64,000 bases of DNA from Vibrio orientalis CIP 102891 = ATCC 33934 (lineage in GTDB: Bacteria > Pseudomonadota > Gammaproteobacteria > Enterobacterales > Vibrionaceae), in the NCBI RefSeq assembly GCF_000176235.1, contig NZ_ACZV01000005.1, positions 1,736,001 to 1,800,000 of the forward strand, written 5' to 3'. The translations under genes were made by a program, and so were the position numbers. Below, piece by piece: positions 16,218-24,648 of this stretch. Position 1 is the first letter of the stretch, and every line of letters begins with the position of its first letter. The notes under the pieces are model-generated. The model was not told where the DNA came from. It saw only the letters and a list, made by a program, of their open reading frames with translations, and ran no database searches.

Positions 16218-17351
16218 ATGAAAAAATCGCTTCTGTACTTTTTATCAACCATCTACTTAAGTCTGTTTGCACACGGTGCACTGGCGGGTTGGTATGAGGT
16301 AACGGGGACTTCAACTATCGTTTCATCAGAAGAAGTGGCCCGTGTTCATGCGCTAGAAGACGCAATCTACAAAGCAGTGAGCTTTTCAGGCGCTGATATC
16401 GGTAGCATCGCTAACCTCCGCCCATTACTTGAAAGTGGACGTAAAGAGTATCAATTCACCGGCACTGAAGTGCGCTATATCTTAGTCGAAGAAGAAAGAA
16501 CTCGTAGTGGCGTTATGTTCGTCAAAGCGCGTATCGATATTTACCCATCGGCAACAGGTTGCCATGTCAGCCAATATAAAAAGACGTTCTTAGTTGGAAA
16601 CATTGACCTAGCCTCTCCACAGCAAGCGGTGATGGGGCAGATATACAGTGTTGGAGACGACTTCGCCAACGTCATCAACCGCCAATTAGATCAAGAGTCT
16701 GCTAGCTTTATTTCCGTTGGGACGACCGACTTTGAGATCAGTAAGAAATACCCCGAGCGTCTTAAAATGATCGCTGAAGATACTGGTGCGCAGTACATTA
16801 TCGGCGGTGTGATTACCGACTTAACGGCAACTATTGAGAAGAACCTAATTAAAGATGATGTCATCAACCGCCAGTTTGCGCTAGAGATGACGATTTTCGA
16901 CGGCAAAACCGGTAATGAAGTCTATAACCGTAACTATCGTGAAGTGGCACGTTGGCCATTTGCCAAAACAAGCCAAGTCGATACTAAAAGTGCTCGCTTT
17001 TGGGCTTCAACCTACGGTGATATGATGCTTCGTGTCAGTCGAAACATCATGCTTGACCTCGAATCAGAAGTCTCTTGTAAAATCACTCTACCCGAAGTCG
17101 TCGCTAAATGGGGCAATACCATTACGATCGACCTAGGGCGTGTTCATGGCGTACAAGAAGGTGACAAGCTACAACTTTGGCACACTGGATCTTTTATCGA
17201 TCAACGCGGCTTACCTAGAAACAAAGTCACGGAAACTGACATAACACTAACGGTATCTCGCGTGTATGAAAACGAAGCAGAACTGTCTGTCGATCAAGCG
17301 GAATTAGCTGGCAGCATTCAGATCGGTGATGTTATGCACAAATTGCTGTAA
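16218..17351 (+). CDS. flgT: Flagellar H-ring protein FlgT
   Basis: FlgT forms the H ring outside the LP ring and supports T-ring (MotXY) assembly in sodium-driven polar flagella of Vibrio. The 377-residue precursor has a signal peptide ending near AHGALA-GW (about residue 23). The N-terminal part has LEDAIYKAVSFSGADIGS; the C-terminal part is a beta-rich domain (VHGVQEGDKLQLWHTG) as in known FlgT. It is divergent from flgOP. No strong Shine-Dalgarno is visible before the ATG. Confidence 0.93.
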   Translation: MKKSLLYFLSTIYLSLFAHGALAGWYEVTGTSTIVSSEEVARVHALEDAIYKAVSFSGADIGSIANLRPLLESGRKEYQFTGTEVRYILVEEERTRSGVMFVKARIDIYPSATGCHVSQYKKTFLVGNIDLASPQQAVMGQIYSVGDDFANVINRQLDQESASFISVGTTDFEISKKYPERLKMIAEDTGAQYIIGGVITDLTATIEKNLIKDDVINRQFALEMTIFDGKTGNEVYNRNYREVARWPFAKTSQVDTKSARFWASTYGDMMLRVSRNIMLDLESEVSCKITLPEVVAKWGNTITIDLGRVHGVQEGDKLQLWHTGSFIDQRGLPRNKVTETDITLTVSRVYENEAELSVDQAELAGSIQIGDVMHKLL

Positions 17352-17448
17352 CGATATGATTTAAATGGTACGGCACTCCCTAGCACAGTAGGCAGCAAGT
17401 TCTCATTCTAAGAGCTAGAATTCGCCCGAGAACACCATCCTTATATCA

Positions 17449-17476
17449 GGGCCAAGTAAAAATGCTTGGCCCTTTT
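17449..17476 (+). terminator. Intrinsic terminator after flgT
   Basis: GGGCCAAG (17449-17456) pairs with CTTGGCCC (17465-17472), followed by TTTT. It lies about 100 bases after the flgT stop. Confidence 0.85.
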
Positions 17477-17547
17477 GCTTTCTTGGCTTCACCATCCTTT
17501 AACTTTCATCTAGAATAATTATTAATAAAGTTATCTATAGTAAAGCA

Positions 17548-18054
17548 ATGAAAAAAAGTAACTTAGAGACCAACACTGGTCATCGCTTCATTTCTAAGGC
17601 CAAAACAGCCTTTAAAATTCATATCCATACTCCAGATGACAAAGTCATCCACCGTTCTGTCGGCTACATTCGTATTGGAGAGAAGAAAGGTCTGCAGAAA
17701 GCGATTAAGTTACGAAATGAAATGGGTAGCGAGATGTGGGGCAAATTTTGGCGCCGTTTACTTAAAGACCCTTACCTGATGACACGATTGCCTCATTCAC
17801 TTGAACCTAAGATCATCTTTAAACCTCGACCGACAAAAGATGACCCAGGCGCTAAAGATGAATGCTATATCGCCGCATGGCGCAACTATGATGAAAATGG
17901 CAAGTTGATCTATCGAAGCGTCGTTTGCTCCATAAAAAAACATGGGCGATTAGCAGCCTACTCAAAAACCAAAAAAGCGCTCCTCGCGGCCAATAAGGAA
18001 AACTTAGAGATCTTGGAGTTTATGGGCCGATTAAATAGTATCGATTTAAAATAA
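17548..18054 (+). CDS. Small basic protein with two AP2-like repeats
   Basis: I do not recognise a named gene. The 168-residue product is very basic and has two similar segments. The first, about residues 20-65, reads FKIHIHTPDDKVIHRSVGYI then a Gly/Lys turn and a helix QKAIKLRNEM. The second, about 105-155, reads CYIAAWRNYDENGKLIYRSV then a turn and a helix SKTKKALLAANKE. Strand-strand-strand-helix with an aromatic-rich start and a (Y/H)RSV motif resembles the AP2 DNA-binding fold of phage and homing-endonuclease proteins. No nuclease or integrase domain is attached. It has its own short leader and a terminator downstream. A DNA-binding role is an inference from fold pattern and charge. Confidence 0.75.
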   Translation: MKKSNLETNTGHRFISKAKTAFKIHIHTPDDKVIHRSVGYIRIGEKKGLQKAIKLRNEMGSEMWGKFWRRLLKDPYLMTRLPHSLEPKIIFKPRPTKDDPGAKDECYIAAWRNYDENGKLIYRSVVCSIKKHGRLAAYSKTKKALLAANKENLEILEFMGRLNSIDLK

Positions 18055-18105
18055 TTGCCAAATTCGCAAATACTCTATCATTGCAAAGCTAGCCGTGATT
18101 AAAAC

Positions 18106-18135
18106 AAAAAAGCCTTGGCATCGACCAAGGCTTTT
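18106..18135. terminator. Bidirectional terminator
   Basis: An 11-bp stem AAAAGCCTTGG/CCAAGGCTTTT with loop CATCGA lies between the convergent AP2-like gene and the ompA-like gene. The minus-strand T tract (TTTTTTGTTTT) is the stronger. Confidence 0.88.
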
Positions 18136-18151
18136 CATTTACTTGTTGCCG

Positions 18152-19114
18152 TTACTTCTCTTCGTATTCAAAGCCCGGAACCGTGATTTCGACACGGCGG
18201 TTTTGAGCTCGACCTCCACGAGTGTCATTGGAAGCGATAGGGTTGTTCTCCCCTTCTCCACTCACTGTGATACGTGAAGATTCGACACCTTGACTCTCTA
18301 ACTCATTGGCTACAGCTTGTGCTCGTTTTTCTGAAAGCATCTGGTTGTATTCCGCAGCACCACTTGAGTCGGTGTACCCAGTAATTTCAACATTTGCTTG
18401 AGGGTATTGCTCCATAAACTGAACCAACTCAGAAAGTAGAGATTTACTTTCTGGCTTCAATTCAGTGCTGTTTAGGGCAAAGTTTCCAGAATCAACTTTG
18501 GTTGCATAACTCTTGATAACAGGAGTCGCAACAACCACTTCTTCTACTACTTCAACTGTCTTTTCTTCAACAACAACTGGCTCTTGTTCTGTCTGATCAT
18601 TGTTGCCAAAGTGGTAAACAAAGCCTAAGGTCGCCGAGTTAACAGCAGCCTTAACCAAATCATTGTTTACGTCGGTCAAACGTTGGTACTCAAGGCGAAC
18701 TCTCACATTGCTATCAGAGTTAAGCTCCAAGCCCACTGCACCTAAGTAAGAGTTGTCATCTTTATCGCCATATTCGACGTATGCGCCACCAAACTTACCG
18801 TAAAGAGAGACAGTATCATTAAACGGGATAGTTAACTTTGGCGCTAATGTCCACGCGTGAGCTTTGTCGCCCGAAATACCGTCTGCGGTAAACTCACCTA
18901 AATAGTCATATCCACCTTCAATTGATAGGTAGTCAAGAAACTCATAACCAGCAAACAGACCAGCAGTAATGGACTCATCATCACAATTTGTGGTCGCTGA
19001 TGTACAAGCATCATCTAGCCAAGACTTACCGGCTTTACCACCAAGATAGAACTCTGCATTTGCTGCAGCAGACAACATCAAGGTTGCAGAAATAACCACT
19101 GCTAATTTTTTCAT
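18152..19114 (-). CDS. OmpA family outer-membrane protein (paralogue 1)
   Basis: This is an outer-membrane beta-barrel with periplasmic peptidoglycan-binding domain. The start at 19114 gives a signal peptide MKKLAVVISA...ANA and has AAGGA before it; the upstream ATG at 19135 adds seven residues. The barrel covers about residues 21-170 and contains FYLGGKAGKSWLDDACTSAT. An acidic/Val-rich linker (about 175-200) leads to the OmpA C-terminal domain (about 210-318) with VEITGYTDSSGAAEYNQMLS and a GRAQNRRVEI motif. It has a close paralogue immediately upstream on the same strand, and its own promoter is implied by the terminator at 19251-19287. Confidence 0.92.
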   Translation of the reverse strand: MKKLAVVISATLMLSAAANAEFYLGGKAGKSWLDDACTSATTNCDDESITAGLFAGYEFLDYLSIEGGYDYLGEFTADGISGDKAHAWTLAPKLTIPFNDTVSLYGKFGGAYVEYGDKDDNSYLGAVGLELNSDSNVRVRLEYQRLTDVNNDLVKAAVNSATLGFVYHFGNNDQTEQEPVVVEEKTVEVVEEVVVATPVIKSYATKVDSGNFALNSTELKPESKSLLSELVQFMEQYPQANVEITGYTDSSGAAEYNQMLSEKRAQAVANELESQGVESSRITVSGEGENNPIASNDTRGGRAQNRRVEITVPGFEYEEK

Positions 19115-19250
19115 GCGTATTTCCTTATTTTCCATTCACGCCTTCGCTCACCGTTTAACGTGAACCAGACAGTGCGCACTGGCGCATATATAGACGCCAT
19201 AAAATGCGAGTAATGTAGAGCTTTATATTATATTCCCTTATGTGCTCTCA

Positions 19251-19287
19251 AAAATAAGAAAGCCCCGACCTAAGTCGAGGCTTTTTT
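19251..19287 (-). terminator. Terminator between the ompA paralogues
   Basis: GCCCCGAC pairs with GTCGAGGC (one mismatched pair, loop CTAA); on the minus strand it is followed by TTTCTTATTTT. It ends the transcript of the upstream OmpA paralogue 25 bases after its stop. Confidence 0.8.
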
Positions 19288-19311
19288 CTGACGCTGTTAT
19301 TGAGTGAGTTA

Positions 19312-20286
19312 TTATTGAGCTACTTGGTACTCAAACTCAGGAACGATAACTTCAACGCGACGGTTTTGTTCACGACCTTCACGTGTTTCATTTGACGCGA
19401 TTGGATTGTTCTCACCTTCACCACGAGCTGTGATACGTGAAGAATCAATACCTTTTTCTTCTAGAGTTGTTGCTACTGACTCAGCACGCTTCTCTGAAAC
19501 AACTTGGTTGTATTCCGCTGCACCAGATGTATCTGTGTAACCAATGATCTCTACGTTTGCTTGAGGGTACGTATTTAAGAACTCAACTAATTCGTCTAGT
19601 TGATCAGCGCTGTCTTGGTTTAGCTCAGTGCTGTTTAGTTTGAAGCTACCAGAGCCTAGCTGTTGAGTTTCAAATGTTTTTGTTTCAACAACAGGTTCTA
19701 CTGGCGTTTCTTCTACCACTTCTTCTGTCATTTCTTCTTCAACAACAACCACTGGAGCTGCTTCTTCGCTGCCGCCAAACTTGTAGACGAAACCTAGAGT
19801 TGCGCTATTGCCCATTGCACGTACTTTGTCATTGTTAGCATCGGTAATTGTTTGGTATTCAACGCGAACAGTTACGTTTTCATGTGAATCAAATTCGATA
19901 CCTGCTGCGCCTAGGTAAGAGTAATCTTCTTCGCTACCGTACTTCACATACGCGCCACCGAATTTACCGTAAAGAGAGATATCATTAGTGATAGGCAGGT
20001 TTAGTTTTGGCGCCAATGTAAATGCTTCAACTTTGTCATCATTTAGGCCGTCTGCTGTGAATTTACCTAGGTAGTCGTAACCACCTTCAATTGATAGGAA
20101 ATCCCACATTTCATAACCGATAAACGCACCAGCTGTAGATGCTTCATCATCACAGTTTGCCGTCGCTGTAGTACAAGCGTCATCTAACCATGATTTACCT
20201 ACTTTACCACCAACATACAGTTCAGCCATTGATGGCGCTGAAGCAAGAAGAAGTGACGCTGAAATTACCGCTGCTAGTTTTTTCAT
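19312..20286 (-). CDS. ompA: OmpA family outer-membrane protein (paralogue 2)
   Basis: The 324-residue product has the same layout as its downstream neighbour: signal peptide (MKKLAAVISASLLLASAPSM), eight-stranded barrel, Glu/Val-rich linker, and OmpA C-terminal domain with VEIIGYTDTSGAAEYNQVVS and GREQNRRVEV. The two barrels share long identical stretches such as LSIEGGYDYLG, SLYGKFGGAYV and SATLGFVY. This copy uses a narrower set of codons (for example GGT, CGT, AAC and CTA-rich), suggesting it is the highly expressed main OmpA (inference). A 475-base leader region precedes it. Confidence 0.93.
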   Translation of the reverse strand: MKKLAAVISASLLLASAPSMAELYVGGKVGKSWLDDACTTATANCDDEASTAGAFIGYEMWDFLSIEGGYDYLGKFTADGLNDDKVEAFTLAPKLNLPITNDISLYGKFGGAYVKYGSEEDYSYLGAAGIEFDSHENVTVRVEYQTITDANNDKVRAMGNSATLGFVYKFGGSEEAAPVVVVEEEMTEEVVEETPVEPVVETKTFETQQLGSGSFKLNSTELNQDSADQLDELVEFLNTYPQANVEIIGYTDTSGAAEYNQVVSEKRAESVATTLEEKGIDSSRITARGEGENNPIASNETREGREQNRRVEVIVPEFEYQVAQ

Positions 20287-20761
20287 TAATGATTCCTCGA
20301 AATCTAACTTTTTAAATAGTTGATTCGGTGATCATCTCCATTCAAGCTCAAACAAACTTGCATGGAGACAGATCACCCTGCTGCACTTCCCACTGTGAGT
20401 CTTCCTTCCTAACCGTTACATTTGTAAATCTTTGTAACTGACGGTGGGAACTATAAACATTTTGACTCAAGTTGAAAGGAGGAAAATGTCAGCATCCTGT
20501 AAGCAAAAAATCAGAGTAACTTCAGCGCCTCCTTCGAAGCCTTTTGCTACAAGGCCTCAGTACTAGGTGTGTTTTTATTGAACCATATCAACTAATTAGT
20601 GTCCTGTGGATAAATGTCACAAAAATGAGACATTATTTTGTAGTCTATTTCTTAGTTGCTCAGAAGTATGATCCTAGCAATCACGATTGGCACCCATTGA
20701 TTCGGACATAAAAAACCGCAGTACAAAGACTGCGGTTCGAATTCATTCACAATAAGAACAG
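20287..20761. other. ompA-gltX intergenic region
   Basis: This 475-base gap contains the ompA leader/promoter region and the gltX terminator (20709-20736). I see no convincing gene, tRNA or second structured RNA. A weak GCCTT/AAGGC stem lies near 20540-20556. Confidence 0.6.
20709..20736 (-). terminator. Terminator after gltX
   Basis: ACCGCAGT pairs with ACTGCGGT and is followed on the minus strand by TTTTTT, 26 bases beyond the gltX stop. Confidence 0.9.
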
Positions 20762-22189
20762 TTATGCGTTTGCTTCACGCTCTTCGATAAATGCAATCGC
20801 CATCTTAATACGTGCAATGACGCGCTCTTTACCGACAAACTCCATGACTGCATCAACAGAAGGAGATTGACCACCACCTGTAACTGCAACGCGTAATGGC
20901 ATACCGATTTTACCCATGCCGATTTCTAGCTCTTCGCAAACAGCTGCAATAACGCCGTCTTTGATGTTTGCTGTTGTCCACTCTTCTAGCGCTTCAACTT
21001 TCGCCAGAGCAAGCTCTAGTGGACCTTTAGCTACGCCACGTAGGTGCTTTTTAGCTGCGCCTGCTTCAAACTCAGCGAAATCTTCGTAGAAGTAACGGAT
21101 TTGCTCGGCTAGTTCTACTAATGTGTTACAACGCTCACCTACAAGCTTGATCACTTCTGTGATTGCCGGGCCGTTTTCAGTGTTTAGCTTTTGGTTGTCT
21201 AGATGCCACTGTAGGTACTCAGCCACATACTCAGGAGCAGATGTCTTGATGTAGTGGTTGTTCAACCAAAGCAGCTTTTCAGTATTGAATGCTGATGCCG
21301 ACTTAGAAATTGCATCAAGCGAGAACAGATTAATCATCTCTTCTTGAGAGAAGATCTCTTGGTCACCGTGAGACCAACCAAGACGCACTAGGTAGTTGTT
21401 AAGTGCATTTGGTAGGTAACCTTCGTCGCGGTATTGCATAACAGAAACCGCACCGTGACGCTTAGACAGCTTCGCACCGTCATCACCTAAGATCATGGCA
21501 CAATGTGCAAATACAGGTACTGGCGCACCTAATGCTTCATAGATGTTGATCTGACGAGGAGTATTGTTGATATGATCTTCGCCACGGACAACGTGTGTAA
21601 TGCCCATATCCCAGTCATCGACAACCACAACAAAGTTGTATGTTGGCGCACCGTCAGTACGACGGATGATTAGGTCATCTAGCTGGCTGTTCGAGATTTC
21701 GATGCGACCACGGATTTGGTCTTCAAATACAACGCTACCTTCTTTAGGGTTGCGGAAACGAACAACAAACGCGTCACCTTCTTTTGCTGCCGTATTCGCT
21801 GCAACCACTTTAGGGTGGTTAGCATCGTAACGAGGCATCTCTTTTGCTGCTTCTTGCTCAGCACGGATCTCTTCTAGCAGCTCTTTCGATGCATAACATT
21901 TGTATGCTTTGTCTTCTGCTAGCAGCTTATCAACCATTTCGTTGTAACGGTCAAAACGCTTAGACTGGAAGTAAGGGCCTTCATTCCACTCAAGACCCAT
22001 CCACTGCATACCTTCTAGGATCGCATCAACCGCTTCCTGAGAGTTACGCTCTAAATCCGTATCTTCGATACGTAGAACGAATTCACCACCTTGGCTTTTT
22101 GCATATAGCCAAGAGTAAAGTGCAGTACGTGCACCACCAACGTGGAGGTAGCCTGTAGGGCTAGGAGCAAAACGAGTTTTAACCGTCAT
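20762..22189 (-). CDS. gltX: Glutamyl-tRNA synthetase
   Basis: GltX charges tRNA-Glu with glutamate using ATP. The 475-residue protein is a class I synthetase: HIGH-type motif in [15 protein letters not shown] (about residues 9-23) and KMSKS-type motif in [11 protein letters not shown] (about residues 235-245). The length is that of gammaproteobacterial GltX. It is a single-gene unit with its own terminator, flanked by an OmpA gene and a DUF2057 gene. Confidence 0.98.
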   Translation of the reverse strand: MTVKTRFAPSPTGYLHVGGARTALYSWLYAKSQGGEFVLRIEDTDLERNSQEAVDAILEGMQWMGLEWNEGPYFQSKRFDRYNEMVDKLLAEDKAYKCYASKELLEEIRAEQEAAKEMPRYDANHPKVVAANTAAKEGDAFVVRFRNPKEGSVVFEDQIRGRIEISNSQLDDLIIRRTDGAPTYNFVVVVDDWDMGITHVVRGEDHINNTPRQINIYEALGAPVPVFAHCAMILGDDGAKLSKRHGAVSVMQYRDEGYLPNALNNYLVRLGWSHGDQEIFSQEEMINLFSLDAISKSASAFNTEKLLWLNNHYIKTSAPEYVAEYLQWHLDNQKLNTENGPAITEVIKLVGERCNTLVELAEQIRYFYEDFAEFEAGAAKKHLRGVAKGPLELALAKVEALEEWTTANIKDGVIAAVCEELEIGMGKIGMPLRVAVTGGGQSPSVDAVMEFVGKERVIARIKMAIAFIEEREANA

Positions 22190-22298
22190 GTAAAATACCT
22201 TGATTGTCTAAATGACCACACCAATACGGTTTAAAACAGATTGGTGCCAAAATTGCGCGTTATTTTAGCACCGATACGTAATTCTACAATCCTTGGAA

Positions 22299-22895
22299 TT
22301 ACTTTAAGTTCTGCATTGCCCACTGCATGAATTCTTGCTGCTCTTGACGACTGAGATCATTGAACGATTCTTTTAGCGTTTTAGTTACCGCAGGTGAAGC
22401 CGCAATGCTCGATTGGGTTGTCTGTTTTTGCACAGCGTTGTTGTAATCAGCTACTTCTCGCTCATAATCGCGAAAGCCTTGCAATCCACCTTTACGCAGT
22501 TGAACCATTGAAAATTCAACGTCTTTCCCAGACAGGTCTTTCAAACTGACATTAGGGTTATTCTCAAAGCTTTTAGCCTCTTCAATCGTTCTAAATGTAT
22601 CGTAGCTAAGAGTCAGTTCAGCATCTGTCGCGGCATTAAATTCAAGTAGTAGCGGTTGAGAATCAAATTTACGACGTTTGCCATCTTCAAAAACGATTTG
22701 ACCTACTGTAACGGCCAGTTGATTGTCTCCATCCGCTAATTTAATACCATTTGAATCAGAGACTAGCTCAGGGTAGACAAACTCACCGTTAAGAACACGA
22801 GGAGCCAATTCCGATTGGAGTGTTAGTTGAGCGGCAAATGCTGGCGCTGAAAGGATCGCGCAAATACCTATTAGGATAGTGTTTTTTTTCATCAT
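22299..22895 (-). CDS. DUF2057 (YccT/CsgI family) periplasmic protein, paralogue A
   Basis: The 198-residue precursor has a signal peptide ending at APAFA-AQ and the DUF2057 domain, with ELAPRVLNGEFVYPELVSDS near the N terminus and LELF-like beta stretches. E. coli YccT (CsgI) of this family is an inhibitor of curli assembly, but there are no curli genes here, so that function should not be assumed. It lies just downstream of a porin and has a paralogue in an identical position next to the second porin at 44.4 kb. Confidence 0.85.
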   Translation of the reverse strand: MMKKNTILIGICAILSAPAFAAQLTLQSELAPRVLNGEFVYPELVSDSNGIKLADGDNQLAVTVGQIVFEDGKRRKFDSQPLLLEFNAATDAELTLSYDTFRTIEEAKSFENNPNVSLKDLSGKDVEFSMVQLRKGGLQGFRDYEREVADYNNAVQKQTTQSSIAASPAVTKTLKESFNDLSRQEQQEFMQWAMQNLK

Positions 22896-22981
22896 GGTTT
22901 CTCGTCTTATACCAATTTAGATAAGCCAAAGAGATCAACAGGCCTTTGATTGCAATGACTTATTTAGATTAATATGAACAC

Positions 22982-23005
22982 AAAAAGGGCGTTTCCGCCC
23001 TTTTT
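22982..23005 (-). terminator. Terminator between porin and DUF2057 gene
   Basis: AAAAAGGGCG pairs with CGCCCTTTTT around a TTTC/GAAA loop, 13 bases after the porin stop. Confidence 0.92.
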
Positions 23006-23017
23006 ATCTACTCTCTA

Positions 23018-24154
23018 TTAGAAGTAGTACTCTACGCCTACAGAGAACTCATCGTAGTCAGCCGACTTCCAACGGTTCGCACCGTCATCTGAGTCTGTCC
23101 AACCACCTACGTATGTCGCGCCGTCACCAAAGTCTAAGGTACGAGCACGTACATAGATAACTGCTGATGGATCTACGAAGTACATAACTTGCGCTGATAG
23201 TACGTCATCAGCCGTATTGTCGATTGTCTGACCATCGCGCTCTAAGTCGAAGTTTGCTGCGTAACCTAGCTTGTACTGCCAATCACCCGTCGTGTACATC
23301 AGACCAGCAGAAACTGCATCTTGCTTCTCGCTAACACCGTTGCTTGCATCCGCTTCCATATATTTATATTGAGCGAAGAACGAAATACCATTTTCGAACC
23401 AACCTTGAACACCAACTAGGTAACTGTTGTTTTCCCATGTCTGACCTTCAGCTTCGATATTGCGGTTGCCTTCATACGCAGCATCCAATTGTAGTGGACC
23501 CAGTTTGTAGTGCGCTGCAATACCACCCCAGTAATCATCACCAGCCCCCATACCAGCGCTATCACCCGCACCAGCGGCAATGTCTAATGAGAACTTGTCT
23601 GCATACATTGGCGAGTCCCAGCGGATAGTGTTTGACTGACGATCTTGGTATTTAGCACCACCAATAGCCCCGCCCCAGTCATATACATCGCCTAGACCTG
23701 GGTTAGAAGCTGGCCAGTCAACCAGTTCGTACATAGGTGTTAGCACGCGACCTAGACGAACTTGGCCCATCGACTCACTTTCAAAGCCAACAAACGTATC
23801 ACGCTCACCTAAGCCAGCACCTTCACCACCAAAGCTTGGGTCAACGTAGCCACCCTCGATTTGCCAGATAAACGTTGGCCCGAAGTTAGCAAAGTCTTTT
23901 TTACCACGGAAACCAATACGAGACTCGTTGTTTAACTGCATGCCTCCAAGATCATCATCCGTTGCATTACTACCTGAGTCATAATCACGATACGCGGCCT
24001 GCATCGCGATAATACCGTAGACTTCATATGCAAATGAGTCCTTCGTCAAGTAGTTCTTCGCTGCGTCACTGTTTGCGCCGTCGGCGAATGCAGCACCACT
24101 TAATACTAAGCTCGATACTGCAGCTCCAAGTAGTGTCTTTTTGAAATGAGACAT
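23018..24154 (-). CDS. Outer-membrane porin (OmpU-like trimeric porin), paralogue A
   Basis: This is a general diffusion porin. The start at 24154 gives a signal peptide (MSHFKKTLLGAAVSSLVLSG...AFA) and an AGGGG ribosome site; the longer frame to 24211 is unlikely. The 378-residue precursor has Gram-negative porin features: ESRIGFRGKKDF, FIWQIEGG, GLGERDTFVGF, VDWPASNPGLGDVYDW, many aromatic/Gly alternating strands, and a C-terminal Phe (GVEYYF). It is probably ToxR-regulated like other Vibrio porins, but I cannot define a ToxR box with confidence. Confidence 0.9.
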   Translation of the reverse strand: MSHFKKTLLGAAVSSLVLSGAAFADGANSDAAKNYLTKDSFAYEVYGIIAMQAAYRDYDSGSNATDDDLGGMQLNNESRIGFRGKKDFANFGPTFIWQIEGGYVDPSFGGEGAGLGERDTFVGFESESMGQVRLGRVLTPMYELVDWPASNPGLGDVYDWGGAIGGAKYQDRQSNTIRWDSPMYADKFSLDIAAGAGDSAGMGAGDDYWGGIAAHYKLGPLQLDAAYEGNRNIEAEGQTWENNSYLVGVQGWFENGISFFAQYKYMEADASNGVSEKQDAVSAGLMYTTGDWQYKLGYAANFDLERDGQTIDNTADDVLSAQVMYFVDPSAVIYVRARTLDFGDGATYVGGWTDSDDGANRWKSADYDEFSVGVEYYF

Positions 24155-24648
24155 AAGATTAACCCCTATTATTAAGAATCTATTTTTTGTTAGCACTCCC
24201 CAGGAAACCACCTAACATCATGATTTAATGGGGAGAACCATTTATGGACGAGTTCATCTTGGCAAACTTTTTTTGCTTCAAAAAACTATCCGAAGAAAAA
24301 TCTGACTCACTTCAAAACGGGCTTTATTAACACACTTATAGTTCATTACAAATCAGTAACTTAGCAAGAAATTCTAAAACTTAAAAAACGTTAATTTTAG
24401 AAAAACAATCAATATATGGCTTATCTTGCGAAAAAATTGTTAGCTACATCTCACTAGTTTTTGAATATTTTACGGAACTTTATATTCATCGATAAAAAAG
24501 TTAGAAGTAACTCGCATTAGAAAACGTTAAAAGTCCTAAGCAAAAAGCAAAATTTGACGGTTTTGACTTTCTATCAAACAGTGTTTGACCTTCCCCTTAA
24601 GGCAAGGTTTATGCTTCGTCATCATCGCTACTAATGTAAGGTAAGGTT
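24155..24648. other. Porin-copA divergent intergenic region
   Basis: The 494-base, AT-rich gap between divergent porin and copA genes contains the CueR-type promoter of copA (24585-24615) and presumably the porin promoter. TTCAAAA-type direct repeats near 24280-24317 could be regulator sites but are not diagnostic. Confidence 0.6.
24585..24615 (+). promoter_or_regulatory. CueR-type copper-responsive promoter of copA
   Basis: The operator ACCTTCCCCTTAAGGCAAGG T (24588-24608) has the near-dyad arms ACCTTCC/GCAAGGT of CueR boxes. It sits between -35 TTGACC (24585-24590) and -10 TATGCT (24610-24615) with the 19-base spacing characteristic of MerR-family promoters. The match to E. coli copA is close. 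The cueR gene itself is not in the window. Confidence 0.88.

Noticed and set aside
22299-22895. Calling the DUF2057 protein a curli inhibitor
   Set aside because: That role is known for E. coli YccT/CsgI; there are no curli genes in this window and a porin is the neighbour instead.
24250-24320. TTCAAAA repeats upstream of porin A as ToxR boxes
   Set aside because: ToxR sites are too degenerate and this stretch too AT-rich to claim a specific box.
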